Of a stretch of DNA of 64,000 nt, positions 35,784-43,665 are shown piece by piece. The notes beneath the pieces were generated by a model. The model searched no databases. It saw only the letters and a list, made by a program, of their open reading frames with translations, and was not told the origin of the DNA. The stretch is from Sphingobium chungbukense (lineage in GTDB: Bacteria > Pseudomonadota > Alphaproteobacteria > Sphingomonadales > Sphingomonadaceae), in NCBI RefSeq assembly GCF_001005725.1, contig NZ_LBIC01000005.1, positions 50,001 through 114,000 of the forward strand. The letters are read 5' to 3'. Position 1 is the first letter of the stretch. Each line of letters starts with the position of its first letter. A program made the position numbers and the translations under genes.

Positions 35784-36938
35784 ATGACGAGGGTGGATGG
35801 AGTGAAGATCGGCATATTGAGAGAATTGGCGCCCGGTGAGCGGCGCGTTTCGGGTACGCCTGAAACGGTCAAGAAATTCTTGGGCCTGGGGGCGCAGGTC
35901 GCGGTAGAGGCGGGCGCGGGCCTGGCCGCTGCGATAGCGGATGCCGATTATGCCGCCATGGGCGCCGTCGTGGGTGATCGTGCCTCAACCGTGGCGGGCG
36001 CCGACATCATCCTGGGCGTGCAGGGGCCGGATGTGACCAGCATTTCGGGCGCCAAGCCCGGCGCATGGATCGTCGCGGGCCTCAATCCCTTTGTCGAGAG
36101 GGCGCGGATCGACGCCTATGCGGCGGCGGGCTATGAGGCGCTGGCGATGGAATTCATGCCCCGCATCACGCGGGCGCAGTCGATGGATATCCTTTCGTCC
36201 CAGTCGAATCTGTCCGGTTACAAGGCGGTGTTGGACGCCGCGTCGGAATATGGCCGGTCCTTCCCGATGATGATGACGGCGGCAGGCACGGTTTCGCCGT
36301 CCAAGGTCTTCATCATGGGCGTCGGCGTTGCCGGCTTGCAGGCGATCGCCACCGCCCGGCGGCTGGGTGCGCAGGTGTCCGCGACCGACGTGCGTTCCGC
36401 CACCAAGGAGCAGATCGAGAGCCTGGGAGCCAAGGCGATCTTCGTGGAAAGCGTCGCGGGGATCGAGGGTGAGGGCAAGGGCGGCTATGCCACCGAAATG
36501 TCCGAGGATTATCAAAGGGCGCAGGCCGAACTGGTGTCCGGCCATATCGCCAAGCAGGACATCGTCATCACCACCGCGCTGATCCCCGGCAGGCCCGCGC
36601 CGCGCCTGATTTCGGACGCGCAGATCGCGTCGATGAAGCCGGGCAGCGTGATCGTCGACCTGGCCGTCGAACAAGGCGGCAATGTCGAGGGCGCGGTGCC
36701 GGGCGAAGTGGTCGAGCGGCACGGCGTCAGGATCGTCGGGCACAGGAATGTGCCGTCGCGTCTGGCGGCGGATGCGTCGGCGCTGTTTGCGCGCAACCTC
36801 TATAATTTCCTCTCGGCCTTCTGGAACAAGGACCAGAATGCGCCGGTGCTGGACGAGGAAATCGGCAACGCCATCCGCGTGACGCAGGGCGGCAGGGTCG
36901 TGAACGACCGGTTGCAATCGACGGGGGCAATGCAATGA
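35784..36938 (+). CDS. pntAA: Proton-translocating NAD(P) transhydrogenase subunit alpha, part 1
   Basis: A 384-residue soluble dI domain that binds NAD(H). Motifs include KIGILRELAPGERRV at the start and RAQSMDILSSQSNLSGYKAV. The nucleotide-binding VFIMGVGVAGLQAIATARRLGA and the mobile-loop end DIVITTALIPGRPAP follow. The enzyme couples hydride transfer between NADH and NADP+ to proton movement and supplies NADPH. ATG 35784 is used; a GTG at 35802 would give the more usual 'MKIGILRE' start and is a real alternative. It overlaps the next gene by four bases (ATGA). Confidence 0.93.
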   Translation: MTRVDGVKIGILRELAPGERRVSGTPETVKKFLGLGAQVAVEAGAGLAAAIADADYAAMGAVVGDRASTVAGADIILGVQGPDVTSISGAKPGAWIVAGLNPFVERARIDAYAAAGYEALAMEFMPRITRAQSMDILSSQSNLSGYKAVLDAASEYGRSFPMMMTAAGTVSPSKVFIMGVGVAGLQAIATARRLGAQVSATDVRSATKEQIESLGAKAIFVESVAGIEGEGKGGYATEMSEDYQRAQAELVSGHIAKQDIVITTALIPGRPAPRLISDAQIASMKPGSVIVDLAVEQGGNVEGAVPGEVVERHGVRIVGHRNVPSRLAADASALFARNLYNFLSAFWNKDQNAPVLDEEIGNAIRVTQGGRVVNDRLQSTGAMQ

Positions 36939-37225
36939 GTGCACTTAATCCTGATTATCTGTTCGTCTTCATCCTGGCGGCCTTTGTGGGTTTCCAGTTG
37001 ATCAAGAAGGTATCGCCGCTGCTGCATTCGCCGCTGATGTCGCTGACCAATGCGATCGCGGCGGTGGTGATCGTGGGCGCGATCACGATCACGGGGGAGG
37101 AGGGCGCGACGCCGCTCGCCAAGACGCTGGGCTTCATCGCCGTGTTCTGCGCGACGGTGAACCTGGTTTCGGGCTTCATGATCACCGACCGCATGCTCAA
37201 GATGTTCAAGCCGCGGGGGAAGTAA
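36935..37225 (+). CDS. pntAB: NAD(P) transhydrogenase subunit alpha, part 2 (membrane)
   Basis: A 96-residue membrane subunit with three helices: FVFILAAFVGFQLIKKV, SLTNAIAAVVIVGAI and LGFIAVFCATVNLVSGF. It is the small dII component of the three-gene alphaproteobacterial/Rhodospirillum-type transhydrogenase, joined to the others by ATGA overlap upstream and a 3-base gap downstream. Confidence 0.93.
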   Translation: MSALNPDYLFVFILAAFVGFQLIKKVSPLLHSPLMSLTNAIAAVVIVGAITITGEEGATPLAKTLGFIAVFCATVNLVSGFMITDRMLKMFKPRGK

Positions 37226-37228
37226 GAG

Positions 37229-38623
37229 ATGCACGCTTTCGTACCTTTCGCGGCGATCATCTCCTCGTCGCTGTTCATCCTTGCGCTCATGTGGATGAGC
37301 CACCCTTCGACCGCGCGCCGGGGCGTGCGTGCGGGCGAGATCGGCATGCTGATCGCCATCATCGGCGCGCTGGTCCAGCATGAGGTTGTCGATTACAACC
37401 TCATCCTCATTGCCATGATCGCCGGCGCGGCTGTCGGTATTCCGATGGCGCTGCTGATGCCGATGACCGCCATACCGCAGCGGACGGCGATTTCGCACGC
37501 CTTCGGCGCGCTCGCCGTGGGCCTGATCGGCGCGGCGGAATATTACAAGCATGCCCATGCCGAATATGCGGGCAGCTTCGTCCTGTGGGCGCTGATGTTC
37601 GAGATGCTGCTGGGCTTCCTGACCTGCACCGCTTCGGTCATCGCCTTTGCCAAGTTGCAGGAACTGATGGGCAGCCGTCCGGTGTCCTTCGCCGGGCAGC
37701 GGGTGGTGAATGGCGGCGTGGCGCTGGCGACGGTGGTGATCGGCGCGATGCTGGCGATCGATCCGACGCAGACCTACCTGTTTCCGGTCTTCGTCGGGCT
37801 GGCCCTGCTCTTCGGTATCCTGCTGGTGATCCCGATCGGCGGCGCCGACATGCCGACCGTCATCGCGCTGCTCAACAGCTATGCGGGTCTGGCGGCGAGC
37901 GCCATGGGCTTCGCGCTGGGCAACAAGCTGTTGATCGTGGCTGGCGCATTGGACGGCGCGTCGGGCTTCATCCTGGCGGTCATCATGTGCAAGGCGATGA
38001 ACCGCAGCTTCGCCAACGTCATGTTCGGCGGCTTCGGCGCCGTCGTGGCGGGCGCGGCGGGCGGCAAGGACGACCGGGTGGTGCGTTCGGCTTCGGCGGA
38101 GGAAGCGGCGATGCAGCTCGAAAATGCCAGCAGCGTCGTCATCATCCCGGGCTATGGCATGGCCGTGGCGCAGGCGCAGCACAAGGTCAGCGAACTGTAT
38201 CAGGCGCTCACCAAGAAGGGCGTCGACGTCAAGTTCGCGATCCATCCGGTGGCGGGCCGCATGCCCGGCCATATGAACGTGCTGCTGGCCGAAGCCAATG
38301 TGCCCTATGAGCAACTGGTCGAGCTGGATGACATCAACCCCGAACTGCCGCAGGCCGACGTGGCGCTGATCATCGGTGCGAACGATACGATCAACCCGTC
38401 GGCGCGCGACGATCCGCAGAGCGCGATCGCGGGCATGCCGATCATCGAGGCGGATCGGGCCAAGTCGGTGTTCGTGATCAAGCGCAGCATGAACGCGGGC
38501 TTCGCCGGGATCGACAATCCGATCTATTATAACAGCAACACCCAGATGCTGTTCGGCGACGCCAAGGACATGGTCGGCACCATCGCCAAGGAATTGGCAG
38601 GGGGCGGGTCAGGTCTGCATTGA
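37229..38623 (+). CDS. pntB: NAD(P) transhydrogenase subunit beta
   Basis: A 464-residue protein with about nine membrane helices (to residue about 270). The NADP(H)-binding dIII domain follows with GYGMAVAQAQHKVSELYQAL, the GRMPGHMNVLLAEANVPYE loop and GANDTINPSA. It completes the transhydrogenase. A strong hairpin follows 30 bases after the stop. Confidence 0.95.
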   Translation: MHAFVPFAAIISSSLFILALMWMSHPSTARRGVRAGEIGMLIAIIGALVQHEVVDYNLILIAMIAGAAVGIPMALLMPMTAIPQRTAISHAFGALAVGLIGAAEYYKHAHAEYAGSFVLWALMFEMLLGFLTCTASVIAFAKLQELMGSRPVSFAGQRVVNGGVALATVVIGAMLAIDPTQTYLFPVFVGLALLFGILLVIPIGGADMPTVIALLNSYAGLAASAMGFALGNKLLIVAGALDGASGFILAVIMCKAMNRSFANVMFGGFGAVVAGAAGGKDDRVVRSASAEEAAMQLENASSVVIIPGYGMAVAQAQHKVSELYQALTKKGVDVKFAIHPVAGRMPGHMNVLLAEANVPYEQLVELDDINPELPQADVALIIGANDTINPSARDDPQSAIAGMPIIEADRAKSVFVIKRSMNAGFAGIDNPIYYNSNTQMLFGDAKDMVGTIAKELAGGGSGLH

Positions 38624-38655
38624 TCCTGCCGGCGGGACGGTTACATTCCTCATTT

Positions 38656-38688
38656 GGGCGGCGTCCAGGTTGGCGCCGCCCCCTTTCG
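38656..38688 (+). terminator. Terminator of the pnt operon
   Basis: GGGCGGCG and CGCCGCCC form a perfect 8-bp stem with a 10-base loop, followed by CCTTTC. The T-run is short. It sits 33 bases past the pntB stop. Confidence 0.6.
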
Positions 38689-38934
38689 CTGCCATACTCC
38701 AGTCCGCGCCTTGATGAAGGAGGTGCCGGCCAGGCATGGCGTGCGTCTCCAGAACCATTGCAATGTGCCAACCCTGCCCCTGCGAGAAGGGACCGATAAC
38801 GCTGCGCAGCCGGTATCGGGCGACGCCGCGGGCCAGGTCGAAATCGCGCATACCGAATAATATCCGATATACTGGAACCGGTGCGGCGGAGAAGAATTGA
38901 GAGCAAACATGCATTGCCGGAGAGGATGCAAGCC

Positions 38935-39249
38935 ATGGAGATTGCCGTGCCTGCGCTTCCTCTCGCTTTCGCCCTGATGCTGGCGGCATCATCAACGGCC
39001 CAAAGCGTCGAGCATCATGAAGCGTTCCATGTCGCGTGCGCGCAGGGACGTAGTTTCGGCCTGAGGATCGAAGGGCGGCAAGCACGCGTGCAACTGGCCG
39101 ACAGGGAATTGCTGCTTGCCCGCAAGCCTTCCTCGCTGGGCCAGCATTTTCGCAGCGCGGAAGCGACGCTGATCATTGACGATGCTTTCGTCGCCTTTGT
39201 CCAGCGTGGCGACTGGGATTGGCAAGATTGTCGTATCGACCAGCCTTAA
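38935..39249 (+). CDS. Small secreted protein, possible MliC-type lysozyme inhibitor
   Basis: About 104 residues. A signal peptide (MEIAVPALPLAFALMLAASSTAQS) is followed by a domain with one Cys near each end: HVACAQGRSFGLRIEGR at the start and WDWQDCRI at the end, with a 'ALGxHF'-like turn (SSLGQHFRS) between. That layout, and the length, recall the MliC/PliC beta-barrel inhibitors of c-type lysozyme, but the central S-G-x-x-Y motif is not clearly conserved, so the assignment is tentative. ATG 38935 gives a cleaner ribosome-binding distance to GAGAGG than ATG 38926. Between pntB and this gene (38624-38934) I see only the terminator. Confidence 0.6.
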   Translation: MEIAVPALPLAFALMLAASSTAQSVEHHEAFHVACAQGRSFGLRIEGRQARVQLADRELLLARKPSSLGQHFRSAEATLIIDDAFVAFVQRGDWDWQDCRIDQP

Positions 39250-39307
39250 AGTCCAAAATGGTGACGAATCCATCTTGAATTGCTACGCAAAAGGCCTAGC
39301 TTGCTGT

Positions 39308-39386
39308 TACCGCTCTCTTCCCCTTCGAGCGGCACCTCCCTGAACTGGCCCCGCCGTGGAGCATAGCTCCGGCGGGGGTCCTTTTA
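39308..39386 (+). ncRNA. Candidate small RNA with anti-Shine-Dalgarno motifs (suhB/mmgR-like)
   Basis: A -35/-10-like pair TTGAAT (39275) and TAGCTT (39297), 16 bases apart, precedes a short transcript unit. It contains CTTCCCCTTCGAGCGG and CACCTCCCTGAAC and ends in a strong terminator (39347-39386). Unpaired CCUCCC-type motifs, a short stem and a terminal hairpin are the architecture I recall for the alphaproteobacterial suhB/mmgR small RNAs. The 5' end is estimated from the promoter. Confidence 0.5.
39347..39386 (+). terminator. Strong Rho-independent terminator
   Basis: CCCCGCCGTGGAG and CTCCGGCGGGG pair with a short loop (CATAG) and are followed by CCTTTT on the plus strand. It would end the candidate small RNA and any readthrough from the upstream secreted-protein gene. 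Confidence 0.75.
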
Positions 39387-39405
39387 CCTTCGACACAAAC
39401 GGCCG

Positions 39406-40068
39406 TCAGGCCGCTGCCGGGAGCGGTAGCATGGCGCTCAACTGGGGGACATGGCCGCTGCGTGCCTGTATCTTGTCCAGATAGGCAAAGATGCTGACCA
39501 CGGCTTGATCGCCATCGGCGAAATCCTGCCGTTTGGTGTCGAGCACACCGCCCTCCATCAGCGCTTCCAGCGCGGCCCGGCCGCGAGCCACCCGGCTTTT
39601 GACGGTACCGATGGCCGTGCCCATGATGTCGGCCGCCTCCTCATAGGAAAGGCCGCCCGCCCCGACGAGGATCAGCGCCTCGCGCTGCGGGTCGGGAAGC
39701 TGCGTCAGGGCGCGCATCATGTCGCGCAGTTCCACGCTCATATCCTGGCCTGCGGGCGCTGCGAGCTTGCGTTCTGCCACCAGATCGTCCCACTCGCCCA
39801 CAAATCGCTTGCGCCGCATCTGGCTGAAATGATGATTGCGCAGGATCGTGAAGGTCCAGGCGCGGAAGCTGGTGCCGGCGGCAAAACGGTTGCGCGCCGC
39901 CCAGGCCTTGAGCATCGTTTCCTGCACGAGATCGTCGGCGGTATCGGGATTGCCGCAAAGCCCCCGCGCGAAGGCTCGTAAATGCGGGATGGTCTTGCCC
40001 AGCTTGTCCTTGAATTCCGCGTCCGGGAGAATGGCCGCCTGTGCTACAACGCTGTTGCGATCTGTCAC
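39406..40068 (-). CDS. EcfG-type extracytoplasmic-function sigma factor
   Basis: A 220-residue sigma-70 family protein. Region 2 (IPHLRAFARGLCGNPDTADDLVQETMLKAWAA) and the -10 recognition segment FRAWTFTILRNHHFSQMRRKRFVGEWDD precede region 4 (PDPQREALILVGAGGLSYEEAADIMGTAIGTVKSRVARGR). The VGAGGLSYEEAA and RKRFVGE blocks are those of EcfG, the general-stress sigma factor of alphaproteobacteria. No nepR or phyR lies beside it, so it may be a paralogue apart from the main stress locus. A sigma-EcfG-type promoter sits just upstream, implying autoregulation. Confidence 0.9.
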   Translation of the reverse strand: MTDRNSVVAQAAILPDAEFKDKLGKTIPHLRAFARGLCGNPDTADDLVQETMLKAWAARNRFAAGTSFRAWTFTILRNHHFSQMRRKRFVGEWDDLVAERKLAAPAGQDMSVELRDMMRALTQLPDPQREALILVGAGGLSYEEAADIMGTAIGTVKSRVARGRAALEALMEGGVLDTKRQDFADGDQAVVSIFAYLDKIQARSGHVPQLSAMLPLPAAA

Positions 40069-40104
40069 GCTTTTCTCTCCGTCTTATCGATCGTTGATGG
40101 AAAG

Positions 40105-40129
40105 AACATTTCGGCTTGGTATCGGTTCC
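40105..40129 (-). promoter_or_regulatory. Sigma-EcfG-type promoter upstream of the sigma-factor gene
   Basis: Read on the minus strand, GGAAC (40129-40125) is followed after 16 bases by TGTT (40108-40105). This matches the general-stress consensus GGAAC-N16/17-cGTT. It lies 37-61 bases before the sigma-factor ATG at 40068. Confidence 0.7.
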
Positions 40130-40154
40130 CATGCGCGAGGCGCAATAAGGAGAA

Positions 40155-40190
40155 GACCCCGACAGCAAGGCGCTGACGGGGTCCTTTTTT
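40155..40190. terminator. Terminator hairpin
   Basis: GACCCCG and CGGGGTC form a perfect 7-bp stem around a 15-base loop with internal pairing, followed by CTTTTTTC on the plus strand; the minus side continues TTCTCC. It lies 55 bases beyond the small minus-strand gene. The plus orientation has the better T-run although no plus-strand gene precedes it. Confidence 0.6.
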
Positions 40191-40244
40191 CTCGAATCGC
40201 CCTGCGGGGGAGGAGTGCGACCCGATAAAATGGTTAACGCCCGA

Positions 40245-40439
40245 TCAAGCGAGCGGTTCCGACCCGACGCGCTTCGCCAATGCCACGGCGCCGCCAGCGA
40301 TCGCGGCGAGCAGGCCGAGCTTGGCGACTGTCTTGATGGCGCCGGATGCGACATAGCCCATTATTGCGCCCTTGACGCCGCTGTCGCCATCCTTTCGGTC
40401 GATCGCTGTGCCAATGATGGGGCCGATGATATGCTTCAT
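40245..40439 (-). CDS. Small membrane protein, unknown
   Basis: A 64-residue protein starting MKHIIGPIIGTAIDRKDGDSG. A polar, Asp/Lys-rich turn precedes one glycine/alanine-rich membrane helix (TVAKLGLLAAIAGGAVALA) and a short basic tail. GGAG lies eight bases before the ATG. Similar glycine-rich single-pass proteins occur near stress genes in sphingomonads, and it lies behind the EcfG-type sigma gene, but I know no function. The frame is open upstream to 40562 without support. Confidence 0.6.
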   Translation of the reverse strand: MKHIIGPIIGTAIDRKDGDSGVKGAIMGYVASGAIKTVAKLGLLAAIAGGAVALAKRVGSEPLA

Positions 40440-40601
40440 GATAATGCGCTCCTTGCAAAGAAGGGATAGGGCGGAAAGCCCGCACCGAACCAGCAAACAA
40501 CGCATGTTGTCCCGAATGGATGCGGATCGGCCGTCCGCTCTCCACCGTTGGCGCCGCGCCATGTTTTTTCGTGCGGCATCGATCCGCGATGGCGGATGGC
40601 G

Positions 40602-41513
40602 CTATCTTGCGAACCGGCCCATCTGCGCGAGGTCATTTCGGATGGTTGTCGCTGCGACTCCCGCCTCGCCCATTGCGTGGCTGATCTGATCGAGTCCTCG
40701 CACGACGTCGCCCGCCGCATAGAGGCCCGGGACGCTGGTTCGTTGATGCGCGTCTACTATTATGCACCCGTCCTGGGAAAGATTTGCGGAGAGCTGGTCC
40801 GCCAGATCGGATCGGATTCTCGATCCCAAGGCGGGATAAACGCTGTCGAAGGCCAACTCCGCATCGGGGAGGGGAACTATGATCCGGTTACCCCCGATCC
40901 GAAGTTGACCGCACGGGCCAACCTCCATCCGGATACCAAGCTGCTCAAGATGCCCTCGTTCTTCAGGAGAAAGCGCTAGATTTCCCTCAGGCGCGATCAA
41001 TGTGACGTCCGCCGAGTAGATTCTCAGAAATATCGCCTCGTTATAGCCATGACTTCCCGCCCCGATCACGCCAATCCGGCGGTCGGTGACCTCAAAGCCA
41101 TCGCAAATCGGACAATAGCGCAAAAGACCTTGTCGCAGTGCCTCCTGATGGAGTTCGTCTTTGATCGGCGGTCGATTATTGATGACGCCGGTGGCGAGCA
41201 GAACCGATCTGGCTTCAAAAGAATGCGCTTTCCCATCGGCCGCGAAAATCCCGTTGTCGCGTCGAACATTCTCCACAATATCCTGATGGATTTCAGCGCC
41301 AAACTGGACAGCCTGCCGACGCATCCGTGACAGAAGTTCGACGCCGGTGATGCCGTCGGGAAAGCCGGCGTGGTTCCGTGTCATGGGAATGAGGGCGGCT
41401 CGGCTCTCGCCGCCGTCGATCACCCCCACGGTGAGGTGAAAACGAGCCAGATAAATTGCGGCCGTCAATCCGGCAGGTCCTGCACCGATGATCAGGCAAT
41501 CCAATGGCTCCAT
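40602..41513 (-). CDS. Thioredoxin-reductase-like FAD/NAD(P) oxidoreductase
   Basis: About 303 residues with the two dinucleotide folds of the thioredoxin-reductase family: GAGPAG (residues 10-15) and [15 protein letters not shown]. The redox pair C134-P-I-C137 sits in YCPICDGFE, as in TrxR (CATC). The C-terminal FAD segment [15 protein letters not shown] is complete. The NADPH motif is S-H-G-Y-N where TrxR has S-A-V-E-E, so it is a TrxR-like protein rather than a standard TrxR. ATG 41513 ([12 protein letters not shown]) fits the family best; earlier ATGs exist. It follows the REC-GDH gene closely and is probably in the same operon. Confidence 0.86.
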   Translation of the reverse strand: MEPLDCLIIGAGPAGLTAAIYLARFHLTVGVIDGGESRAALIPMTRNHAGFPDGITGVELLSRMRRQAVQFGAEIHQDIVENVRRDNGIFAADGKAHSFEARSVLLATGVINNRPPIKDELHQEALRQGLLRYCPICDGFEVTDRRIGVIGAGSHGYNEAIFLRIYSADVTLIAPEGNLALSPEERGHLEQLGIRMEVGPCGQLRIGGNRIIVPLPDAELAFDSVYPALGSRIRSDLADQLSANLSQDGCIIVDAHQRTSVPGLYAAGDVVRGLDQISHAMGEAGVAATTIRNDLAQMGRFAR

Positions 41514-41608
41514 CCCGCCCAAAAGCGTCGATTCATCGCTTGGTTCCATTGAGCGGGCGGACAGGCTGCCAATCATCGCGTGTCGCAGCGATCATGAGGC
41601 ATCCTTGT

Positions 41609-43258
41609 TCAGGGGAACAGACCACGCAGTTCGTTGGCGGCGCCCACCCGGCTCAATGCCTCGATCATCGCGGCCGTACGCATGTCGACCTTCTCCGCCT
41701 GGGAGCGGCGAAGGGTGCGAGCGAGAGCATCGGTCAAAACGCCCTGCATGCGGCTGTTGATCTCCTCCAGCGGCCAGGTCAGGTTCTGGAGGCCCTGCAC
41801 CCATTCGAAATAGGAAACGACGACACCACCCGCATTGGTCAATATATCGGGCAGCACGATGATGCCGCGTGCGTCCAGCATATCGTCGGCTTCCAGCGTC
41901 GTCGGGCCATTGGCGCCTTCCGCCAATATGCGGCAATTGATGCGTGAGGAATTTGCCGCCGTGATCTGGTTCTGTAGGGCGCAGGGGGCAAGGATGTCGC
42001 AATGCAGTTCCAGAAGGTCGCGGCTGGGAATGATCTCCCCATGGGGACAGCCGAAAAGCTGGCGATGCTGGCGCACATAGTCCTTGAGCTTGTCGATCGG
42101 CAGGCCGTTGGGATTGTGCAGCGCGACGCTGACGTCGCTGACGCCGATGATCTTGGCCCCTGCTTCGGCGAGGAAGGTGGCGGCATGCATGCCGACATTG
42201 CCGAAGCCCTGCACCACGGCGGTGGCGCCGTTCATGTTCAGGCCGATGTGGCGGCAGGCTTCGCCGACGAGATAGGCCAGGCCCCGGCCCGTCGCCTCGT
42301 TGCGGCCCAGCGATCCGCCCAGCACCACGGGCTTGCCGGTCACGACCGAGGGCACGGAATAGCCGACATGCTCGCTATAGGTGTCCATGATCCAGGCCAT
42401 GACCTGCGCATCGGTGCCCATATCGGGCGCGGGAATATCCTTGTCCGGGCCGATCAGGCTGATGAATTCGGAGGTATAGCGGCGGGTGAGCCGTTCCAGT
42501 TCATCCTTGCTGAGCGTCGCCGGGTCCACCCGGACGCCGCCCTTCGCGCCGCCGAAGGGCAATTTCATCAGCGCGCATTTCCAGGTCATCCACATCGAAA
42601 GGGCGGCGACCTCGCCTAAACTCACGTCCGGATGGTAGCGCAGCCCGCCCTTGGTCGGTCCCATGGTCAGCACATGCTGCACCCGATAGGCGAAGACGGT
42701 TTCGACCTGGTCCTTGCCATCCCGCTTGAAGGGTAGGGCGGCGATCTGGGCGCGTTCGGGGAAGAGCAGCCTTTGCCGGATATTGTCGTCCAGGCCGGAG
42801 ATATAGGCGGCCTTCAGAAACTGCTGCTGGGCCAGGTGCAGCATGGAGGAGGACCATTCCGCGCCGCGTGCGTGGGTGCGTTCTATCGCATAATGGATGG
42901 AACGGAGCAGCGTGGCGCCATTGATCTTGTCCTTGAGCAGATAATCCTCCGCGCCGTTTTCCACTGCCTTGCTGGCAAGGCCGATATCGTCGAGCGCGCT
43001 CTGGACGATGATCGGGGTCCGCATGTCATGGGCACGGACGCGGTAGAAGGTGTCCAGCGCCGTGCTGTCGGGCAATATCAGGTCGAGCAGGACGACATCG
43101 ATACCGCCATGCGACAGCCGGTCGAGCGCGCCTTCCAGCGTGCCGACCTGGATCACCTCGAACAGGGGATAGTCCGAACGGCTGAGCAGCTTCTGGATGA
43201 GGCGCGAATAGACCGGATTATCTTCCACCAGAAGAACGGTGATGCGCTTGTTCGCCAT
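41609..43258 (-). CDS. Response-regulator receiver domain fused to glutamate dehydrogenase
   Basis: A 549-residue protein of two parts. Residues 1-125 are a canonical receiver: acidic pair E12-D13 (LLVEDN), phospho-acceptor D59 (VVLLDLILP), S87 and K109 (YLLKDK). Residues about 139-549 are a full Glu/Leu/Phe/Val dehydrogenase: YRVQHVLTMGPTKGGLRYHP, catalytic-lysine motif PFGGAKGG (K239), IPAPDMGTDAQ and Rossmann VVQGFGNVGMHAA. GDH interconverts glutamate and 2-oxoglutarate plus ammonia. The fusion implies control of enzyme activity by phosphorylation. It lies 29 bases after an HPt gene and downstream of a hybrid kinase, the likely phosphate donors. The ATG follows GGAG. Nothing is missing from either part. 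Confidence 0.93.
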   Translation of the reverse strand: MANKRITVLLVEDNPVYSRLIQKLLSRSDYPLFEVIQVGTLEGALDRLSHGGIDVVLLDLILPDSTALDTFYRVRAHDMRTPIIVQSALDDIGLASKAVENGAEDYLLKDKINGATLLRSIHYAIERTHARGAEWSSSMLHLAQQQFLKAAYISGLDDNIRQRLLFPERAQIAALPFKRDGKDQVETVFAYRVQHVLTMGPTKGGLRYHPDVSLGEVAALSMWMTWKCALMKLPFGGAKGGVRVDPATLSKDELERLTRRYTSEFISLIGPDKDIPAPDMGTDAQVMAWIMDTYSEHVGYSVPSVVTGKPVVLGGSLGRNEATGRGLAYLVGEACRHIGLNMNGATAVVQGFGNVGMHAATFLAEAGAKIIGVSDVSVALHNPNGLPIDKLKDYVRQHRQLFGCPHGEIIPSRDLLELHCDILAPCALQNQITAANSSRINCRILAEGANGPTTLEADDMLDARGIIVLPDILTNAGGVVVSYFEWVQGLQNLTWPLEEINSRMQGVLTDALARTLRRSQAEKVDMRTAAMIEALSRVGAANELRGLFP

Positions 43259-43287
43259 GACATTCTACTCCATCGCCGAAGCCGGGT

Positions 43288-43665
43288 TCATGAATTATGG
43301 GCGTTGCTGGCTTCGTTCGAACCTTGTCCCTGCACCTTGGCGGTCAGGGCGCGGACCAGCCCGTCGATCTCGAAGCGCAGGATCGCCCATGCGTCGTCCG
43401 CATGGCGCAGATCGCCGTCCGCACCCATCGCCTCCAGCCGGAAGGCGGCGTCGGTCGCGGCCGGAGCGGCGAAGATGCGCGCCGACCCTTTGAGGCTGTG
43501 GGCCGTGCGCTGCAATTCGCGCATATCCCGTCCGTCGATCGCGGCGCGGAGCTGCCGCATCATTTCCGGGCATTCCGCGATAAAGACTTCGGCAAGTTCG
43601 AGCAGAAGCTCCTCGCTGCCATCGGCGTTCTGGAGCGCCCTGGCCCAGTCCATCAGCGTGCTCAT
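43288..43665 (-). CDS. Free-standing HPt phosphotransfer protein
   Basis: A 125-residue helical protein with the HPt signature [14 protein letters not shown]56 is the phospho-accepting histidine. The amphipathic four-helix pattern fills the rest. It relays phosphoryl groups between receiver domains. Its ATG overlaps the stop of the hybrid kinase (ATGA), and the REC-GDH gene begins 29 bases beyond its stop, so it sits physically and probably functionally between the two. Confidence 0.92.
   Translation of the reverse strand: MSTLMDWARALQNADGSEELLLELAEVFIAECPEMMRQLRAAIDGRDMRELQRTAHSLKGSARIFAAPAATDAAFRLEAMGADGDLRHADDAWAILRFEIDGLVRALTAKVQGQGSNEASNAHNS

Noticed and set aside
38609..38851. 81-residue minus-strand frame (MRDFDLARGVARYRL...) after pntB
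   Set aside because: It overlaps the pntB stop and contains the pnt terminator hairpin, with no ribosome-binding site; the coding-like look is not enough.
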